Shown: positions 1-8,899 of the stretch, piece by piece
Layout of the letters: the number at the start of each line of letters is the position of its first letter
How positions within the stretch are numbered: position 1 is the stretch's first letter
From: Pedobacter sp. PF22-3
GTDB lineage: Bacteria > Bacteroidota > Bacteroidia > Sphingobacteriales > Sphingobacteriaceae
Assembly (NCBI RefSeq): GCF_026239555.1
Contig: NZ_JAPIVP010000001.1
Span: 496,001-560,000, forward strand
Direction of reading: 5' to 3'
Length of the DNA stretch: 64,000 nt
The notes under the pieces: generated by a model
The model's database searches: none
Told to the model about the DNA's origin: nothing
What the model saw: only the letters and a program-made list of their open reading frames with translations
Translations under genes and position numbers: made by a program

Positions 1-283
1 GATCAACAATGGACAAATCCACGTTTATGGCCTCATCATCCCCATCACCTTCACCTGTCAGGTTATCTCCAGTATGTACCAAAGCACCATCAGGCGAAGT
101 GAGGTTGTTGTAGAATATAAAATGATCATCGCTGATCAGCTTTTTGTTTTCGCCCAGCATAAATACCGATGCATCAAGATCAAAATCATTACCTCCGAAG
201 TTATTGGTGTCCCAGCCCAATCCGATAGTAAATTTCGGAGCCTTTAAATTTTCTCTTTGTCCTTTTTGGAGATTAATTGCCAT
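1..283 (-). CDS. TerD-family protein, N-terminal part (runs off the window)
   Basis: The first 94 codons of a gene that continues beyond base 1. The start is the ATG at 283-281. The protein begins MAINLQKGQ and then shows [18 protein letters not shown] and DDHFIFYNN, the conserved opening blocks of the TerD/TerE/TerZ family. Aspartates in these blocks bind calcium in characterised members. Such proteins are cytoplasmic and occur in gene clusters linked to tellurite and other stress tolerance. No other ter gene lies to the right, so any ter cluster must lie to the left. The family call is firm; which paralogue it is (TerD, E or Z) cannot be told from this part. Confidence 0.9.
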   Translation of the reverse strand, partial: MAINLQKGQRENLKAPKFTIGLGWDTNNFGGNDFDLDASVFMLGENKKLISDDHFIFYNNLTSPDGALVHTGDNLTGEGDGDDEAINVDLSIVD

Positions 284-626
284 ATGATTTAGTTCCTGTA
301 TTTAATCTAAAAATATAAAAGATTATGAAGAAAACATTTTTAAGTTATCAATTAATATTAATTATCTGACAGATCCTGCGTGGCAAATATCGCATCAAGT
401 TTAAGTTTTTCTTTACGGATAACCGTAAAGGGAATAAATTGATTGGCTGAAACCGTCAATTTCCTCGCACCTTATTTATTTTCAATATCATTATGTTAAG
501 GTTTTTAACCACAGATACAAATAGATAAACACGAATTTTATATCTGTTGCACCTGTAGTTAATTAGTATTACCTGTGCCGATGGCTTAACTTAATGACCG
601 TGCATTTATCATAAACCCAGCATGTA
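284..626. other. Intergenic stretch without a gene
   Basis: AT-rich spacer of 343 bases between the TerD-type gene and the reductase. No ORF or clear terminator was seen. Around 506-540 it carries a short segment beginning TTAACCACAGATAC, which resembles the dispersed CACAGAG-type intergenic repeat seen again at 60757-60937. Confidence 0.5.
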
Positions 627-1523
627 CTAATCCATAGTTGATTCAAAATACGCCTTTAAAGTTTTTGTTTTCCTACCTAACAAGCGCTCCAAATCGCCTG
701 ATTGATACTCGAATTCACCTCCTTCCATTGCGGTTATCCAGCTCGTTAAAAATTCGGCAACCTGAAGCGGAACTCCTTTTGCCACTATTCCATCAATATA
801 TGCTTCTGTTGTAATAGTCGTAAAAGGAACTGGTTGACCTTTTATTTCGGAAAGGATTTGTGCAATGTCGGCAAATGAAACGGCTTGACTGCCGCCTAAT
901 GAGTACATTTTCTTTTTGTGTCCTGGTGTAGATAGTATTATGGCATGAGCTTCAGCCAGTTCGTCTCTTGTAGCAGGAGCCATTTTTCCATTATTTGCCG
1001 GAACTTTTATTCCATTTTGGTAAGGATTGGGATCAAAGTAGAGCGATAAAACATCAGTAAAAGGTGGATGGTATACAATGGTGTAATCAAGATCTGAAGA
1101 TTTAAGTACCTGTTCGGTAAAAAGATCAGACTCCGTAACTTCAGGCACAATGCGCCCTGAACCTTCTTTACGCATTACAGCCATATACACCACGTGTTTA
1201 ACACCAGCCTGGCGTGCGGCAGTAATTGCATTAAAGTGTTGGGTAGAACGGTCTGTGAAAGCGACCGTGCTTGTGAGCATCACCTTATCAATACCTTCAA
1301 ACGCACTTAATAGCGAATTATAATCAAAATAATCACCAAAACGTACTTCTACACCTTGATTAGCCAAATCTTCTATTTGTTCTTTTTTGCGGGAAAGCCC
1401 GATAATCCGGCTTGCCAGAATTCCTTTTTTTAATAATTGCTCAACCGTAGCTTTTCCCATCGAACCAGTAACCCCGGTTACCAATATTTTTTCATCCCGT
1501 TGTGTTGTTGAATAGTCTTTCAT
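627..1523 (-). CDS. NAD(P)H-binding SDR/NmrA-like oxidoreductase (QorB-like)
   Basis: A 298-residue atypical short-chain dehydrogenase. A Rossmann nucleotide-binding loop is visible near residue 20 (VTGVTGSMGKATVEQLLKKG). It lacks the YxxxK catalytic pair of classical SDRs, as is normal for the NmrA/QorB (YtfG) group, which act as NAD(P)H-quinone reductases or redox sensors. The ATG at 1523 was chosen because upstream extension would need a TTG at 1571 that lies within the likely transcription-start region. It is divergent from an HxlR-type regulator, the same layout as ytfG/ytfH in Escherichia coli, which suggests control by that regulator. Role: probably detoxification of quinones or other electrophiles (inferred). 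Confidence 0.85.
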   Translation of the reverse strand: MKDYSTTQRDEKILVTGVTGSMGKATVEQLLKKGILASRIIGLSRKKEQIEDLANQGVEVRFGDYFDYNSLLSAFEGIDKVMLTSTVAFTDRSTQHFNAITAARQAGVKHVVYMAVMRKEGSGRIVPEVTESDLFTEQVLKSSDLDYTIVYHPPFTDVLSLYFDPNPYQNGIKVPANNGKMAPATRDELAEAHAIILSTPGHKKKMYSLGGSQAVSFADIAQILSEIKGQPVPFTTITTEAYIDGIVAKGVPLQVAEFLTSWITAMEGGEFEYQSGDLERLLGRKTKTLKAYFESTMD

Positions 1524-1560
1524 CTTTTCTTTTATTAATTTAAAATAATTAAATTCGCTT

Positions 1561-1640
1561 TTACTTTGCAAGTTAAAAATTGAAATTTAACTTTCAAATT
1601 GCAAGCACAAAAATAAGTATTTACTTTCAAATTGCAAGTA
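1561..1640. promoter_or_regulatory. Repeated operator-like sites between the reductase and hxlR genes
   Basis: Three related sites lie in the divergent promoter region. They are TTACTTTGCAAGTTAA (1561-1576), a near-palindrome; TAACTTTCAAATTGCAAG (1588-1605); and TTACTTTCAAATTGCAAGTA (1621-1640), with TACTT/AAGTA arms. Repetition plus dyad symmetry beside an HxlR gene suggests that they are its binding sites. This is inferred and there is no footprint. Confidence 0.55.
1608..1637 (-). promoter_or_regulatory. Bacteroidetes-type promoter for the QorB-like gene
   Basis: On the minus strand TATTTTTG (1615-1608) matches the TAnnTTTG -7 consensus. TTG (1637-1635) lies 19 bases upstream as the -33 element. 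The predicted start near 1601 leaves a leader of about 78 bases. The -33 element lies inside the third operator-like repeat, so a bound regulator would block it. Confidence 0.5.
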
Positions 1641-1654
1641 GTAATTATAAAAAC

Positions 1655-2074
1655 ATGAAAACAAATGAAATGCGTTCCGATTGCCCCATCAGTTCATCAC
1701 TGGATATTTTCGGCGACAAGTGGTCGCTGTTGATTGTGCGCGACCTTATGCTTCATAAAACCCGTACTTATGGTGATTTTACAAAAGCGAAAGAAAAAAT
1801 AGCGACGAATATATTGGCCAATAGGTTACAGGTATTGGAAGAACAAGGAATAATCATCAAATTACCCTATCCTGATAACAAAGTAAAAGGGCTTTATAAA
1901 CTGAGTAAAAAAGGTGTTGATTTAATACCTGCTGTGATCGAAATAGCGCTTTGGGGTAGCAGTCACCTATCCGATACGGATGAATCTTCTCCATTTATCG
2001 AAGAAGTAAAAAAGAACAAAGTAAAATTTCTGAAAAAAATAATGGATAAACTAATGGCAGAAGATGCGGCCTGA
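1655..2074 (+). CDS. HxlR-family winged-helix transcriptional regulator
   Basis: A 139-residue protein with the HxlR signature: an N-terminal cysteine segment (RSDCPISSSLDIFGDKWSLL), a winged helix-turn-helix (ILANRLQVLEEQGII) and a basic wing with KLPYPD. The usual length of the family is 100-150 residues. The ATG at 1655 was chosen because the longer reading begins inside the operator repeats. HxlR proteins often sense electrophiles or quinones through the N-terminal cysteine. The divergent QorB-like reductase fits this. It probably regulates itself and its neighbour through the sites at 1561-1640. Confidence 0.9.
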   Translation: MKTNEMRSDCPISSSLDIFGDKWSLLIVRDLMLHKTRTYGDFTKAKEKIATNILANRLQVLEEQGIIIKLPYPDNKVKGLYKLSKKGVDLIPAVIEIALWGSSHLSDTDESSPFIEEVKKNKVKFLKKIMDKLMAEDAA

Positions 2075-2197
2075 TGGAAATCAAGTCTATAAATTATGTC
2101 CTTTCAGTTGTAATTTAGTAACGGTTTTTATATCAAATGGTTAAGCCCGTTTTGATGAAATACAAATCAGCATATCAATAGCTTAATATGAAATTGC

Positions 2198-3115
2198 ATG
2201 AATAGATCGACCTATATTTACCAGCGAAGGATTAATCAGGTAATCGACTACCTTAACCAAAACCTGGACAGATCTATTCCGCTGGAAGAGCTGGCAGCTG
2301 TTGCATGCTTTTCGGCATTTCATTTCCACCGGATATTTACCGCTGTAATGGGAGAGACTGTTCATGCTTTTACCAGTAGGATGCGGATCGAAAAAGCTGC
2401 CCGTCTTCTTAAATTTTCTAAAAAACCCATTTTCGAAATCGCAGCAGCATGTGGTTTCTCTTCCGCAGCAACATTATCACGCCAATTTAAACAATACTTT
2501 GCCACCTCACCGGGCCTTTACCGTAAAGGCGGTAATATAAAAAACAGCAAGATCTGCAAAGAATTACAGCCGGTAAATGAATATCATTGTGACCTGAAAC
2601 AGGAAGAACTGAAACAGCTTTTTCCTATACAGATAAAACAGATGAAGGAAAGGAGGATTGCATACATCCGGGTAACTGACGCGTTTAAACAGGGAGTAGT
2701 AATTTTAGCGTTTTCAAAATTGATCGATTGGTCAAAGGAAGTGGGTATTTATGAAACAGAGACCATTTTTGGTATGTCTAAAGATGATCCAGAAGTAACT
2801 CCAAAAAAGAAATATACTTATGAGGCCTGCATAACCCTGCCTGAAAATTTTAAGTTAAGCCAAGGCAGCCCGGTCCAAACGACAGTTCTGCCGGCATGTA
2901 AATATGCATTTACCAGCGTGTGCGGCGATATCAAACTGGTTGGAGCAGGCATCAATTTCCTTTTCGACAACTGGCTGATTAATAGTGATTATGAATGTGA
3001 AGCGCAGCCAGGGCTGGAAATATTCTTAGATAAGGAAAATGTGTGCAACTGGAACCATTTCGATCTGGAAATTGGCATACCCGTTAAATCAGCGATAAAT
3101 TATAAGGTAAAATGA
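2198..3115 (+). CDS. AraC-family regulator with GyrI-like effector-binding domain
   Basis: 305 residues. The AraC/XylS DNA-binding domain is at the N-terminus (about 8-105): first helix-turn-helix in LEELAAVACFSAFHFHRIF, second in IFEIAAACGFSSAATLSRQF. A GyrI/Rob-type effector-binding domain follows (about 150-305; it starts FPIQIKQMKERRIAYIRV). This order matches Rob and the AraC-GyrI regulators that sense amphipathic drugs and other small molecules. Its stop overlaps the start of the VOC gene by 4 bases (ATGA), so the two are co-translated. The ligand is unknown. Confidence 0.9.
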   Translation: MNRSTYIYQRRINQVIDYLNQNLDRSIPLEELAAVACFSAFHFHRIFTAVMGETVHAFTSRMRIEKAARLLKFSKKPIFEIAAACGFSSAATLSRQFKQYFATSPGLYRKGGNIKNSKICKELQPVNEYHCDLKQEELKQLFPIQIKQMKERRIAYIRVTDAFKQGVVILAFSKLIDWSKEVGIYETETIFGMSKDDPEVTPKKKYTYEACITLPENFKLSQGSPVQTTVLPACKYAFTSVCGDIKLVGAGINFLFDNWLINSDYECEAQPGLEIFLDKENVCNWNHFDLEIGIPVKSAINYKVK

Positions 3116-3594
3116 CAATCAAAGTAAAAAAAACGGGATTAGTTCTCCTCATATTGGCGGCATCCTTTCTTTCAGGTTTTACCGCCAGTACAATTATGAG
3201 CAGCAATAAACAAAAAATGAAAAGAGTAACCGGTATAGGGGGCATATTTTTTAAATGCAAGAACCCCAAAGCAATTAACCAGTGGTATAAAACACATCTG
3301 GGTTTCGACACTACGCCGTATGGAACCAGTTTCGAATGGCGCGATATAACAGACAGTACCAAAAAGGGACTTACGCAATGGAATCCATTCCCTGAAGACA
3401 CAAAATATTTCGAGCCCTCGGCAAAGGATTTCATGATCAATTATAGGGTTGAAAACCTGGAGCAACTAGTTGAAGTGCTTAAAAAAGAAAATGTGACCAT
3501 TGTTGATCAGATTGAAACATTCGATTACGGCAAATTTGTCCATATTTTAGATCCGGAAGGCAACAAAATTCAACTTTGGGAGCCAAAAGATTAA
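3112..3594 (+). CDS. VOC (glyoxalase/bleomycin-resistance fold) protein with N-terminal membrane segment
   Basis: 160 residues. Residues 8-28 form a hydrophobic signal or anchor segment. A single vicinal-oxygen-chelate module follows, from about residue 42 (GIGGIFFKCKNPKAINQWY) to the end (ILDPEGNKIQLWEP). The final ExxKIxLWE block is typical of the superfamily, which includes glyoxalase I, dioxygenases and drug-binding proteins. An export segment is unusual for this fold, so the protein may work in the periplasm. It overlaps the AraC-GyrI gene by 4 bases, which suggests a drug- or metabolite-sensing operon. The substrate is unknown. Confidence 0.85.
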   Translation: MTIKVKKTGLVLLILAASFLSGFTASTIMSSNKQKMKRVTGIGGIFFKCKNPKAINQWYKTHLGFDTTPYGTSFEWRDITDSTKKGLTQWNPFPEDTKYFEPSAKDFMINYRVENLEQLVEVLKKENVTIVDQIETFDYGKFVHILDPEGNKIQLWEPKD

Positions 3595-3610
3595 GTTGAT
3601 ACTACAGCTA

Positions 3611-5092
3611 TCAGCGTTCTAAACGTTTTCCTGCCTGATAATAAATCTCCGCCATAGCTTTTTGCAAGTTAGCTACCAGCTCAGCCTGCTTAACCTGCAT
3701 TTCGATGAGTTTGGTCTCTCTCGCATTGATCAAAAAAAGATTGCTTTCTCCCAGGTCAAACTTTTGCTGCTCACCATTAACTAGTGTACGTTGGCTGGCA
3801 ACATTCCTGGTTTGTAGCTCAAGTTGTCCCATATAACCTTTGTATTGATTAAATGCAGACAAAACTGCAGTCTGGATTTCCCTACCTGTTTGCTGTAGAC
3901 CGTATTCCATATCAGCCTGTTTTATTTTTACCTCACGGAGTTTACCACGCTCCTCTCTTAAAAACAAAGGGATAGAAAAATCGATACCAACCTTATAATT
4001 GGCTAACCGAAAATCGTAGCTATCTGCTACATAAGAAAAATCTCTGCGGCCGGCTAAAAAAGCACCTTTTACGCTTAGTTTTGGCTTTAACATCTCCCTC
4101 CTATACTTCTCCTCAACGCTTAGTTGTGCCTGCTTGCTTTTGATCTTTAACAGCGTTGGATGATCTTGTGTGGCATGGCTTACCAATGAATCGAGCTGCA
4201 GACTGTTCACCATAGCCCGTGTATCTGCTACATTTTCGGGTCCAGCAAGCGAAGGAAGTTCCTGCGGCACACCATCAGCAGACCATAGATTATTGGAAAG
4301 TACAAGCCGTGCATTGTTTAATTTAACATTAGCTTCCTGAAGCTGAACCCTGCGGTCTTGAAGCGTAATAGATGCCTCTACAGAATCAATCGGTGGCTTA
4401 TCTCCAATAAGTACCTGCTCTTTTAAAGCACGGAATCTTTTTTCAGCGAGATCAACGCCTTCAGCAGTAAAACGTTGCTGTTCGAAAGCGTAATACCAGC
4501 TCCAATAGTCTTTGAGTGCATAAAGCCATACCGCATTAATCTGCGAAATTTTATCTGCTTCTGCATAGTCTACCATAATCTTTGCCTGGCGCAGCGTACT
4601 TCTGCGCGAGTCGATCAACAGCCCCTGCCCCAGCGGAATGCTTAGACCTATACCTGTGAGCCCAGTATTACTGGTTCTGGTTTCTGGATTATTATAAGTA
4701 CCTACATTACGGTCATAGCCAATATTTAAATCGGCGCCTGCCAGCCAAAGCGGAACCTTGAGCTGGCTGTTCCAATGGTTATAATATTCAGTGCCACCAA
4801 AAATTTTCCTGCCGAAGGAGGCTACCACTTCCGGATCGAAATTTCCCAGCGATTGCAGGACTTTGGCTTGTGAGGCCTTAGGTAGCAGGGCAGCTTGTTT
4901 AACAACCGGATGTCCTGTTAGTACAATTTCCTGTAAATCGCGGATTGAAAATACCTGGTCGCCTGCATCTGCTTTTTGCTGGGCAGATGCAGATAAAATC
5001 ATAACAGACAGGAATACTATGAAAAAATTGCGCTTAAATGATGCCGCTAACCATCCTGAACCTGAAGCACGCGTTGCGTAATAAGTTCTCAT
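3611..5092 (-). CDS. TolC-family outer-membrane efflux protein
   Basis: 493 residues. The N-terminus has a basic segment, a hydrophobic stretch and ASAQQ, a likely signal peptidase site near residue 38. The rest shows paired long amphipathic helices (for example VDLAEKRFRALKEQVLIGD and RTLVNGEQQKFDLGESNLFL), as in TolC-type channel proteins. It is the last gene of a three-gene minus-strand operon. Its ATG directly follows the stop of the HlyD gene with no gap. It would form the outer-membrane channel of the export complex. It is convergent with the VOC gene 16 bases away. Confidence 0.92.
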   Translation of the reverse strand: MRTYYATRASGSGWLAASFKRNFFIVFLSVMILSASAQQKADAGDQVFSIRDLQEIVLTGHPVVKQAALLPKASQAKVLQSLGNFDPEVVASFGRKIFGGTEYYNHWNSQLKVPLWLAGADLNIGYDRNVGTYNNPETRTSNTGLTGIGLSIPLGQGLLIDSRRSTLRQAKIMVDYAEADKISQINAVWLYALKDYWSWYYAFEQQRFTAEGVDLAEKRFRALKEQVLIGDKPPIDSVEASITLQDRRVQLQEANVKLNNARLVLSNNLWSADGVPQELPSLAGPENVADTRAMVNSLQLDSLVSHATQDHPTLLKIKSKQAQLSVEEKYRREMLKPKLSVKGAFLAGRRDFSYVADSYDFRLANYKVGIDFSIPLFLREERGKLREVKIKQADMEYGLQQTGREIQTAVLSAFNQYKGYMGQLELQTRNVASQRTLVNGEQQKFDLGESNLFLINARETKLIEMQVKQAELVANLQKAMAEIYYQAGKRLER

Positions 5093-6451
5093 TTATTTGT
5101 TATTGATATTTTCGGCTGTTGGTGCCTTGTCTAAACTTGGTGGAAACCCATTGAGCTGTCGCCAGATTTCATACCATACCGGAACGGAGCGTAAAATCAC
5201 CCTACCGTAAACCCCAGAGCCCTGACGCAATTGAATCGGCCATGGTTCATCGCTTTTAGGTATGCCATCAAGCTGCCTAACCAAAATTCGGTATTTGCCG
5301 TTTGTACTTACCCTGTCAATAACAGATACCTTACCTCCAAAAGTACCTACCGCAACCGATGGCCAACCAGAAAACTGAACTGAAGGCCAGCCCTCAAACT
5401 GTAGCCGAACATTACTGCTGTCCAAAATGAGTGGAACATCCATCGCATCAACGTAAATTTCAGCAGCAACTTGTGGAGATAATGGCTGCAGCGTTGCCAC
5501 AGACTCTCCTTCTTTAATATTCTCGCCGATACCTGCTTTATATGTTTTTACGATATAACCATCCTGCGGCGCACGCACTACGTAAAGTCCCCTTCTGATA
5601 TCGATATTTCTCATTTCATTGCGCAATTTTGATATCTCTTCTCTTACAGATGCTTTACCGGAAATCGCGGAGCTAAGGTCTGACTGGGCTGAGGCTAAAG
5701 ACTGTGCATACTTTACCCTTATGTTGTCAAGTTCGATAACGGCATTGGCCAGTGATTGCCTCGAACTATTGAGTTTGTTCTCCTGCGCAACTTCTTTGGC
5801 TTTATCTTCGGCAAGCTTCAATCTTCTCGATTCGATATCAGTCAAGGAAAAAAGGCCATTTTTATACCCTACTTCATAGCGTTCCAATCTTACTTTACTG
5901 GTTTGGTAAATGTTTTTTACAGCCACCAGTTCGGCACTATCAATAGTTACGTTATTCCTTGCCTGCTTAACGTAATTGCGGGCTGCGTTAAGCTGTACTT
6001 TTAAGCCATTGTTCAGGGCATTGATCTTGGCATCATTTGCTGAAATTTTCTGTTCTGCAGCTTGCTCGCTCCCCCTTTTGGCATTAAGCTGCTCACCCAA
6101 ACGTTCAGGCAGTTCGGGATTGAAGTATGAGTGACTGGTTTCAGAAAGTACCAAAATGGTATCGCCTTTCTTCACCTGTTGTCCTTCGGTTACCGCCCAG
6201 TACTCAATACGCCCGCCAATTTGGTTTTGTATGGTCTGCGGCCTGTCTTCAGGGCGCAGGGCTGTAACAGTTCCACGACCTGATATTGTCTGTCTCCAGG
6301 GAAGTAGCAATATGATCACAAAAAGCACAGCTACCCCAATCATTATTCTTCCAAGTAACCTTGGTCCATTAACAGAAATAAGTTGCCCTTTAGATAACAC
6401 GGCATATTCATTCACCTTGCTCACCACCAGTTTTTTGGTCTGATTAATCAT
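5093..6451 (-). CDS. HlyD-type periplasmic adaptor (membrane fusion) protein
   Basis: 452 residues. One transmembrane helix (about residues 34-52, IMIGVAVLFVIILLLPW) follows a short cytoplasmic tail. Then come a lipoyl/biotinyl half-domain (EYWAVTEGQQVKKGDTILVL), a long coiled coil (about 120-285), the second half of the lipoyl domain (VRAPQDGYIVKTYKAGIGEN) and a beta-barrel. This is the layout of type I secretion adaptors. The gene overlaps the end of the ABC permease by 8 bases and abuts the TolC gene, so the three products should form one export machine. Confidence 0.92.
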   Translation of the reverse strand: MINQTKKLVVSKVNEYAVLSKGQLISVNGPRLLGRIMIGVAVLFVIILLLPWRQTISGRGTVTALRPEDRPQTIQNQIGGRIEYWAVTEGQQVKKGDTILVLSETSHSYFNPELPERLGEQLNAKRGSEQAAEQKISANDAKINALNNGLKVQLNAARNYVKQARNNVTIDSAELVAVKNIYQTSKVRLERYEVGYKNGLFSLTDIESRRLKLAEDKAKEVAQENKLNSSRQSLANAVIELDNIRVKYAQSLASAQSDLSSAISGKASVREEISKLRNEMRNIDIRRGLYVVRAPQDGYIVKTYKAGIGENIKEGESVATLQPLSPQVAAEIYVDAMDVPLILDSSNVRLQFEGWPSVQFSGWPSVAVGTFGGKVSVIDRVSTNGKYRILVRQLDGIPKSDEPWPIQLRQGSGVYGRVILRSVPVWYEIWRQLNGFPPSLDKAPTAENINNK

Positions 6452-7448
6452 GTTGTTGCCCTCCTTCCTCTAGTTCCATATCGGTTACCACGGCGAGTTT
6501 CTCGCTGCCTGTTACCATATCAAAAACGGTATTTAAACTGGTCATCAACTTTTCAACGGCATAAGAAATCTGTACAATAATTACTTCTGCTGCAACAAAT
6601 TGCCCAAAAGTCATCTCTCTGTTAACGACAAAATATGACCCCAGGAGCAAAAGTGCTCCCATTAAGGTGGTCCTTAAAACTATTGCACTGGCGAACATTC
6701 GTTTCAAAATGCTAAAGTGATCGTTTCTGGCTTCCACATATTTGGAGGTAATTTCATCTGTCATTTTTACTATTTTATCCATTTCATGCTTTTGCCCACG
6801 GTAAGCATCCAAATTGTCGGCAACATTTTCCAGGTAAGCCACAACCTCGTATTTATACTCCGATTCCTCAATACTGGTTTCTACTCCCCTACGGTAATAA
6901 ATGGCAATAATTACAACAATACAAGCAATGGTAAAGATTCCAAAACCAATAAATATCGGGTGGTAGAATGAGAGCAGTATGGCGCTAAAAAATATCAGTA
7001 CGCCTGATGCTACAATATCTATCAACAGCTTGGTAAGACCTTTTTGAATGGTGAGCACATCAAAAAACCTATTCACCAGTTCCCTTGGATCCTCCCCCTC
7101 AAACTCCTTTTTTTTGATCCTGGGCAAACGGTAGGCAAATCCAATTGCCGCTTTGATAAAAATCTTCTGTTCTAAATACTCTACCAGGGCAAGTTGGCCC
7201 ATAAGTAGTATTCCACCAACCACAATTCCGATTAAAATCGCAGCTATTAAAATATAGGTTGAACTGTACATAGAGCCATTGGCGAGCAGATTAAAAACCG
7301 CTGACGTACCTAGTGGAAGAGATAATCCGATTACCCCAATGAAGCCGGCATATAAAAAGATGTAATTAATCGTAGAGCGCTCTACATGAAGCATTTCTAC
7401 AAGCCGCTGCCAAGGCGTGGGGCGTAGGTTTGTATGGTGTTTTTTCAT
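6444..7448 (-). CDS. ABC exporter transmembrane protein without an ATPase domain
   Basis: 334 residues, starting at the ATG at 7448; a GTG at 7460 would add four residues. It has five or six hydrophobic spans (about 30-50, 67-88, 150-170, 173-195, 255-280) and cytoplasmic helices, matching the transmembrane half of type I secretion ABC proteins such as HlyB or PrtD. The reading frame ends right after the last membrane helix (VVTDMELEEGG), where a nucleotide-binding domain would normally begin. No Walker A, signature or Walker B motif is present here or nearby. It is the first gene of the operon with HlyD- and TolC-type partners. Either it uses a separate ATPase, or the domain was lost. Confidence 0.8.
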   Translation of the reverse strand: MKKHHTNLRPTPWQRLVEMLHVERSTINYIFLYAGFIGVIGLSLPLGTSAVFNLLANGSMYSSTYILIAAILIGIVVGGILLMGQLALVEYLEQKIFIKAAIGFAYRLPRIKKKEFEGEDPRELVNRFFDVLTIQKGLTKLLIDIVASGVLIFFSAILLSFYHPIFIGFGIFTIACIVVIIAIYYRRGVETSIEESEYKYEVVAYLENVADNLDAYRGQKHEMDKIVKMTDEITSKYVEARNDHFSILKRMFASAIVLRTTLMGALLLLGSYFVVNREMTFGQFVAAEVIIVQISYAVEKLMTSLNTVFDMVTGSEKLAVVTDMELEEGGQQHD

Positions 7449-7684
7449 AAAATTGTACACCTAACACCTATATGGCAAATTATGTTTTGTGAAAATGTGT
7501 CTTTTTAAACTTCACTCTTATTGATTTTACCGCTATGATATGCTTTACTCAGTGAGAAATATTCCATTGTACCCTATTATTATTTGAAACAGTATTTATT
7601 ATACAAATCCATTAAAAGGTTTTAGCCATTTGCTAAGCTTCTTCAATTCATAGATTTGATGTACTGTAGTAAACAAAATACCCG

Positions 7685-7885
7685 CTAAGGATTCATATTT
7701 TTATTGCAAATCAATGACGTTATTGGTCCTGCTTTTTTATACACTATTGAGCAATGCGGAACTGGCTGTTGATGGGAATCCTTAACCATACCAGTAAATA
7801 TATATTGTGCATTTGCATTTAGAAAGATAAACAATGCGAATACCGTGAAAGATAGCCTTTTGACAAAATATGTTGATATTTCCAT
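7685..7885 (-). pseudogene. N-terminal fragment of a CarboxypepD_reg-like outer-membrane protein
   Basis: 66 codons from the ATG at 7885. A clear signal peptide (LSFTVFALFIFLNANAQ) is followed by YIFTGMVKDSHQQPVPHCSI, the opening strand pattern of the carboxypeptidase regulatory-like domain that begins many TonB-linked outer-membrane proteins. The frame then degenerates and stops; nothing of the plug or barrel follows. It is probably the remnant of a larger gene lost by deletion. A small genuine secreted protein is possible but less likely. It is divergent from the AraC gene at 7970. Confidence 0.55.
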
Positions 7886-7948
7886 ATCTGATATGATGAT
7901 AAACAAACTAGAATGGTTGCGATAATATTTTGAATCCTTCTTTTCTGA

Positions 7949-7956
7949 TATCTTTG
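7949..7956 (+). promoter_or_regulatory. -7 promoter element ahead of the AraC gene
   Basis: TATCTTTG is a perfect TAnnTTTG Bacteroidetes -7 element, 13 bases before the ATG at 7970. A TTTTG lies 16 bases upstream, closer than the usual 19-21, so the -33 element is uncertain. Transcription would start almost at the ATG. Confidence 0.4.
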
Positions 7957-7969
7957 TTAAATTCCAGCT

Positions 7970-8827
7970 ATGGCAAAAAAGGTAATACATATTCCGGTCA
8001 ACATTTTACCTAAAGGTACTAGCCGGGGCATCATGATGTTAAGAAGATACTTTGACGGATATCCTGATAATGAGCATGTCCGGCGGTCACATCGTGATCA
8101 TGGCTATACGTTCATTTTACAGGAAAAAGGAATTACACACATTGAGATAGACTTTCAAACCTACAGTATTCAGGCACCCGCAATCATATACCTGCATCCA
8201 AACCAGGTTCACAGGTTGATCGCATTTGAAAGCGCCCAAATCAGCACCTGGATCATTGAAGACGAAAACCTCCATCCAGAATACCTAAGGGTACTGAACA
8301 ACCTTATGCCAGCAAGTATTCTGGAACTAAGCAATGAAATCCTTTCCATTTTATTGCAAATGGTTGGTGTATCTTATACGCTTTTCACAGCATTGGAAGC
8401 CAACTTATATCATACCACGTTAAAAGAGAGCATCAATACCTTAGCCGCATTCATCACCTCACTTTATCAGGCGCAATCCAAGCTTACTGAAAATCACAAT
8501 AGGTTTCATGTTGTAGCCAAAGCGTTCAGAAAAGAACTGGAGGTTCGGTACAAAACCGTGAAACGTCCGGCATTATATGCAGATTTTTTGAACCTGTCAG
8601 CTTCTTATCTCAATGAATGTGTAAAAACGGCTACCGGGCAATCGCTTTCGAACAATATACATCAACGCGTTATCTTAGAAGCTAAAAGGCTTCTTTATCA
8701 CTCCGACAAATCAGTAAAGGAAATTGCAACTGAACTCGGCTATGATGATTATTCTTATTTCATACGACTGTTTGTAAAAGTTACCGGGTCACAACCTTTA
8801 CACTTCAGGCGTAAAAACCGCGAATAG
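7970..8827 (+). CDS. AraC-family transcriptional regulator
   Basis: 285 residues. The N-terminal part looks like a cupin ligand-binding domain (about 25-110, with HRDHGYTFILQEKGITHIEI). The C-terminal AraC domain (about 185-285) has helix-turn-helix segments at LYADFLNLSASYLNECVK and VKEIATELGYDDYSYFIRLF and ends in the usual PLHFRRK. It lies 72 bases upstream of the Tet(X)-like monooxygenase on the same strand, so that gene is its likely target. The ligand is unknown. Confidence 0.9.
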   Translation: MAKKVIHIPVNILPKGTSRGIMMLRRYFDGYPDNEHVRRSHRDHGYTFILQEKGITHIEIDFQTYSIQAPAIIYLHPNQVHRLIAFESAQISTWIIEDENLHPEYLRVLNNLMPASILELSNEILSILLQMVGVSYTLFTALEANLYHTTLKESINTLAAFITSLYQAQSKLTENHNRFHVVAKAFRKELEVRYKTVKRPALYADFLNLSASYLNECVKTATGQSLSNNIHQRVILEAKRLLYHSDKSVKEIATELGYDDYSYFIRLFVKVTGSQPLHFRRKNRE

Positions 8828-8899
8828 TCCTATACTTACACGGAATAGACTTTCATCATACAAATCAAATGGTGTTCTTTTGTGCTAATAAAATGGCAT

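Noticed and set aside
1524..1571. Extended start (TTG) for the QorB-like reductase
   Set aside because: It would place the start in the predicted promoter and operator region; the ATG at 1523 fits the fold start.
3084..3465. Minus-strand ORFs opposite the VOC gene
   Set aside because: Shadow frames of a well-supported coding sequence.
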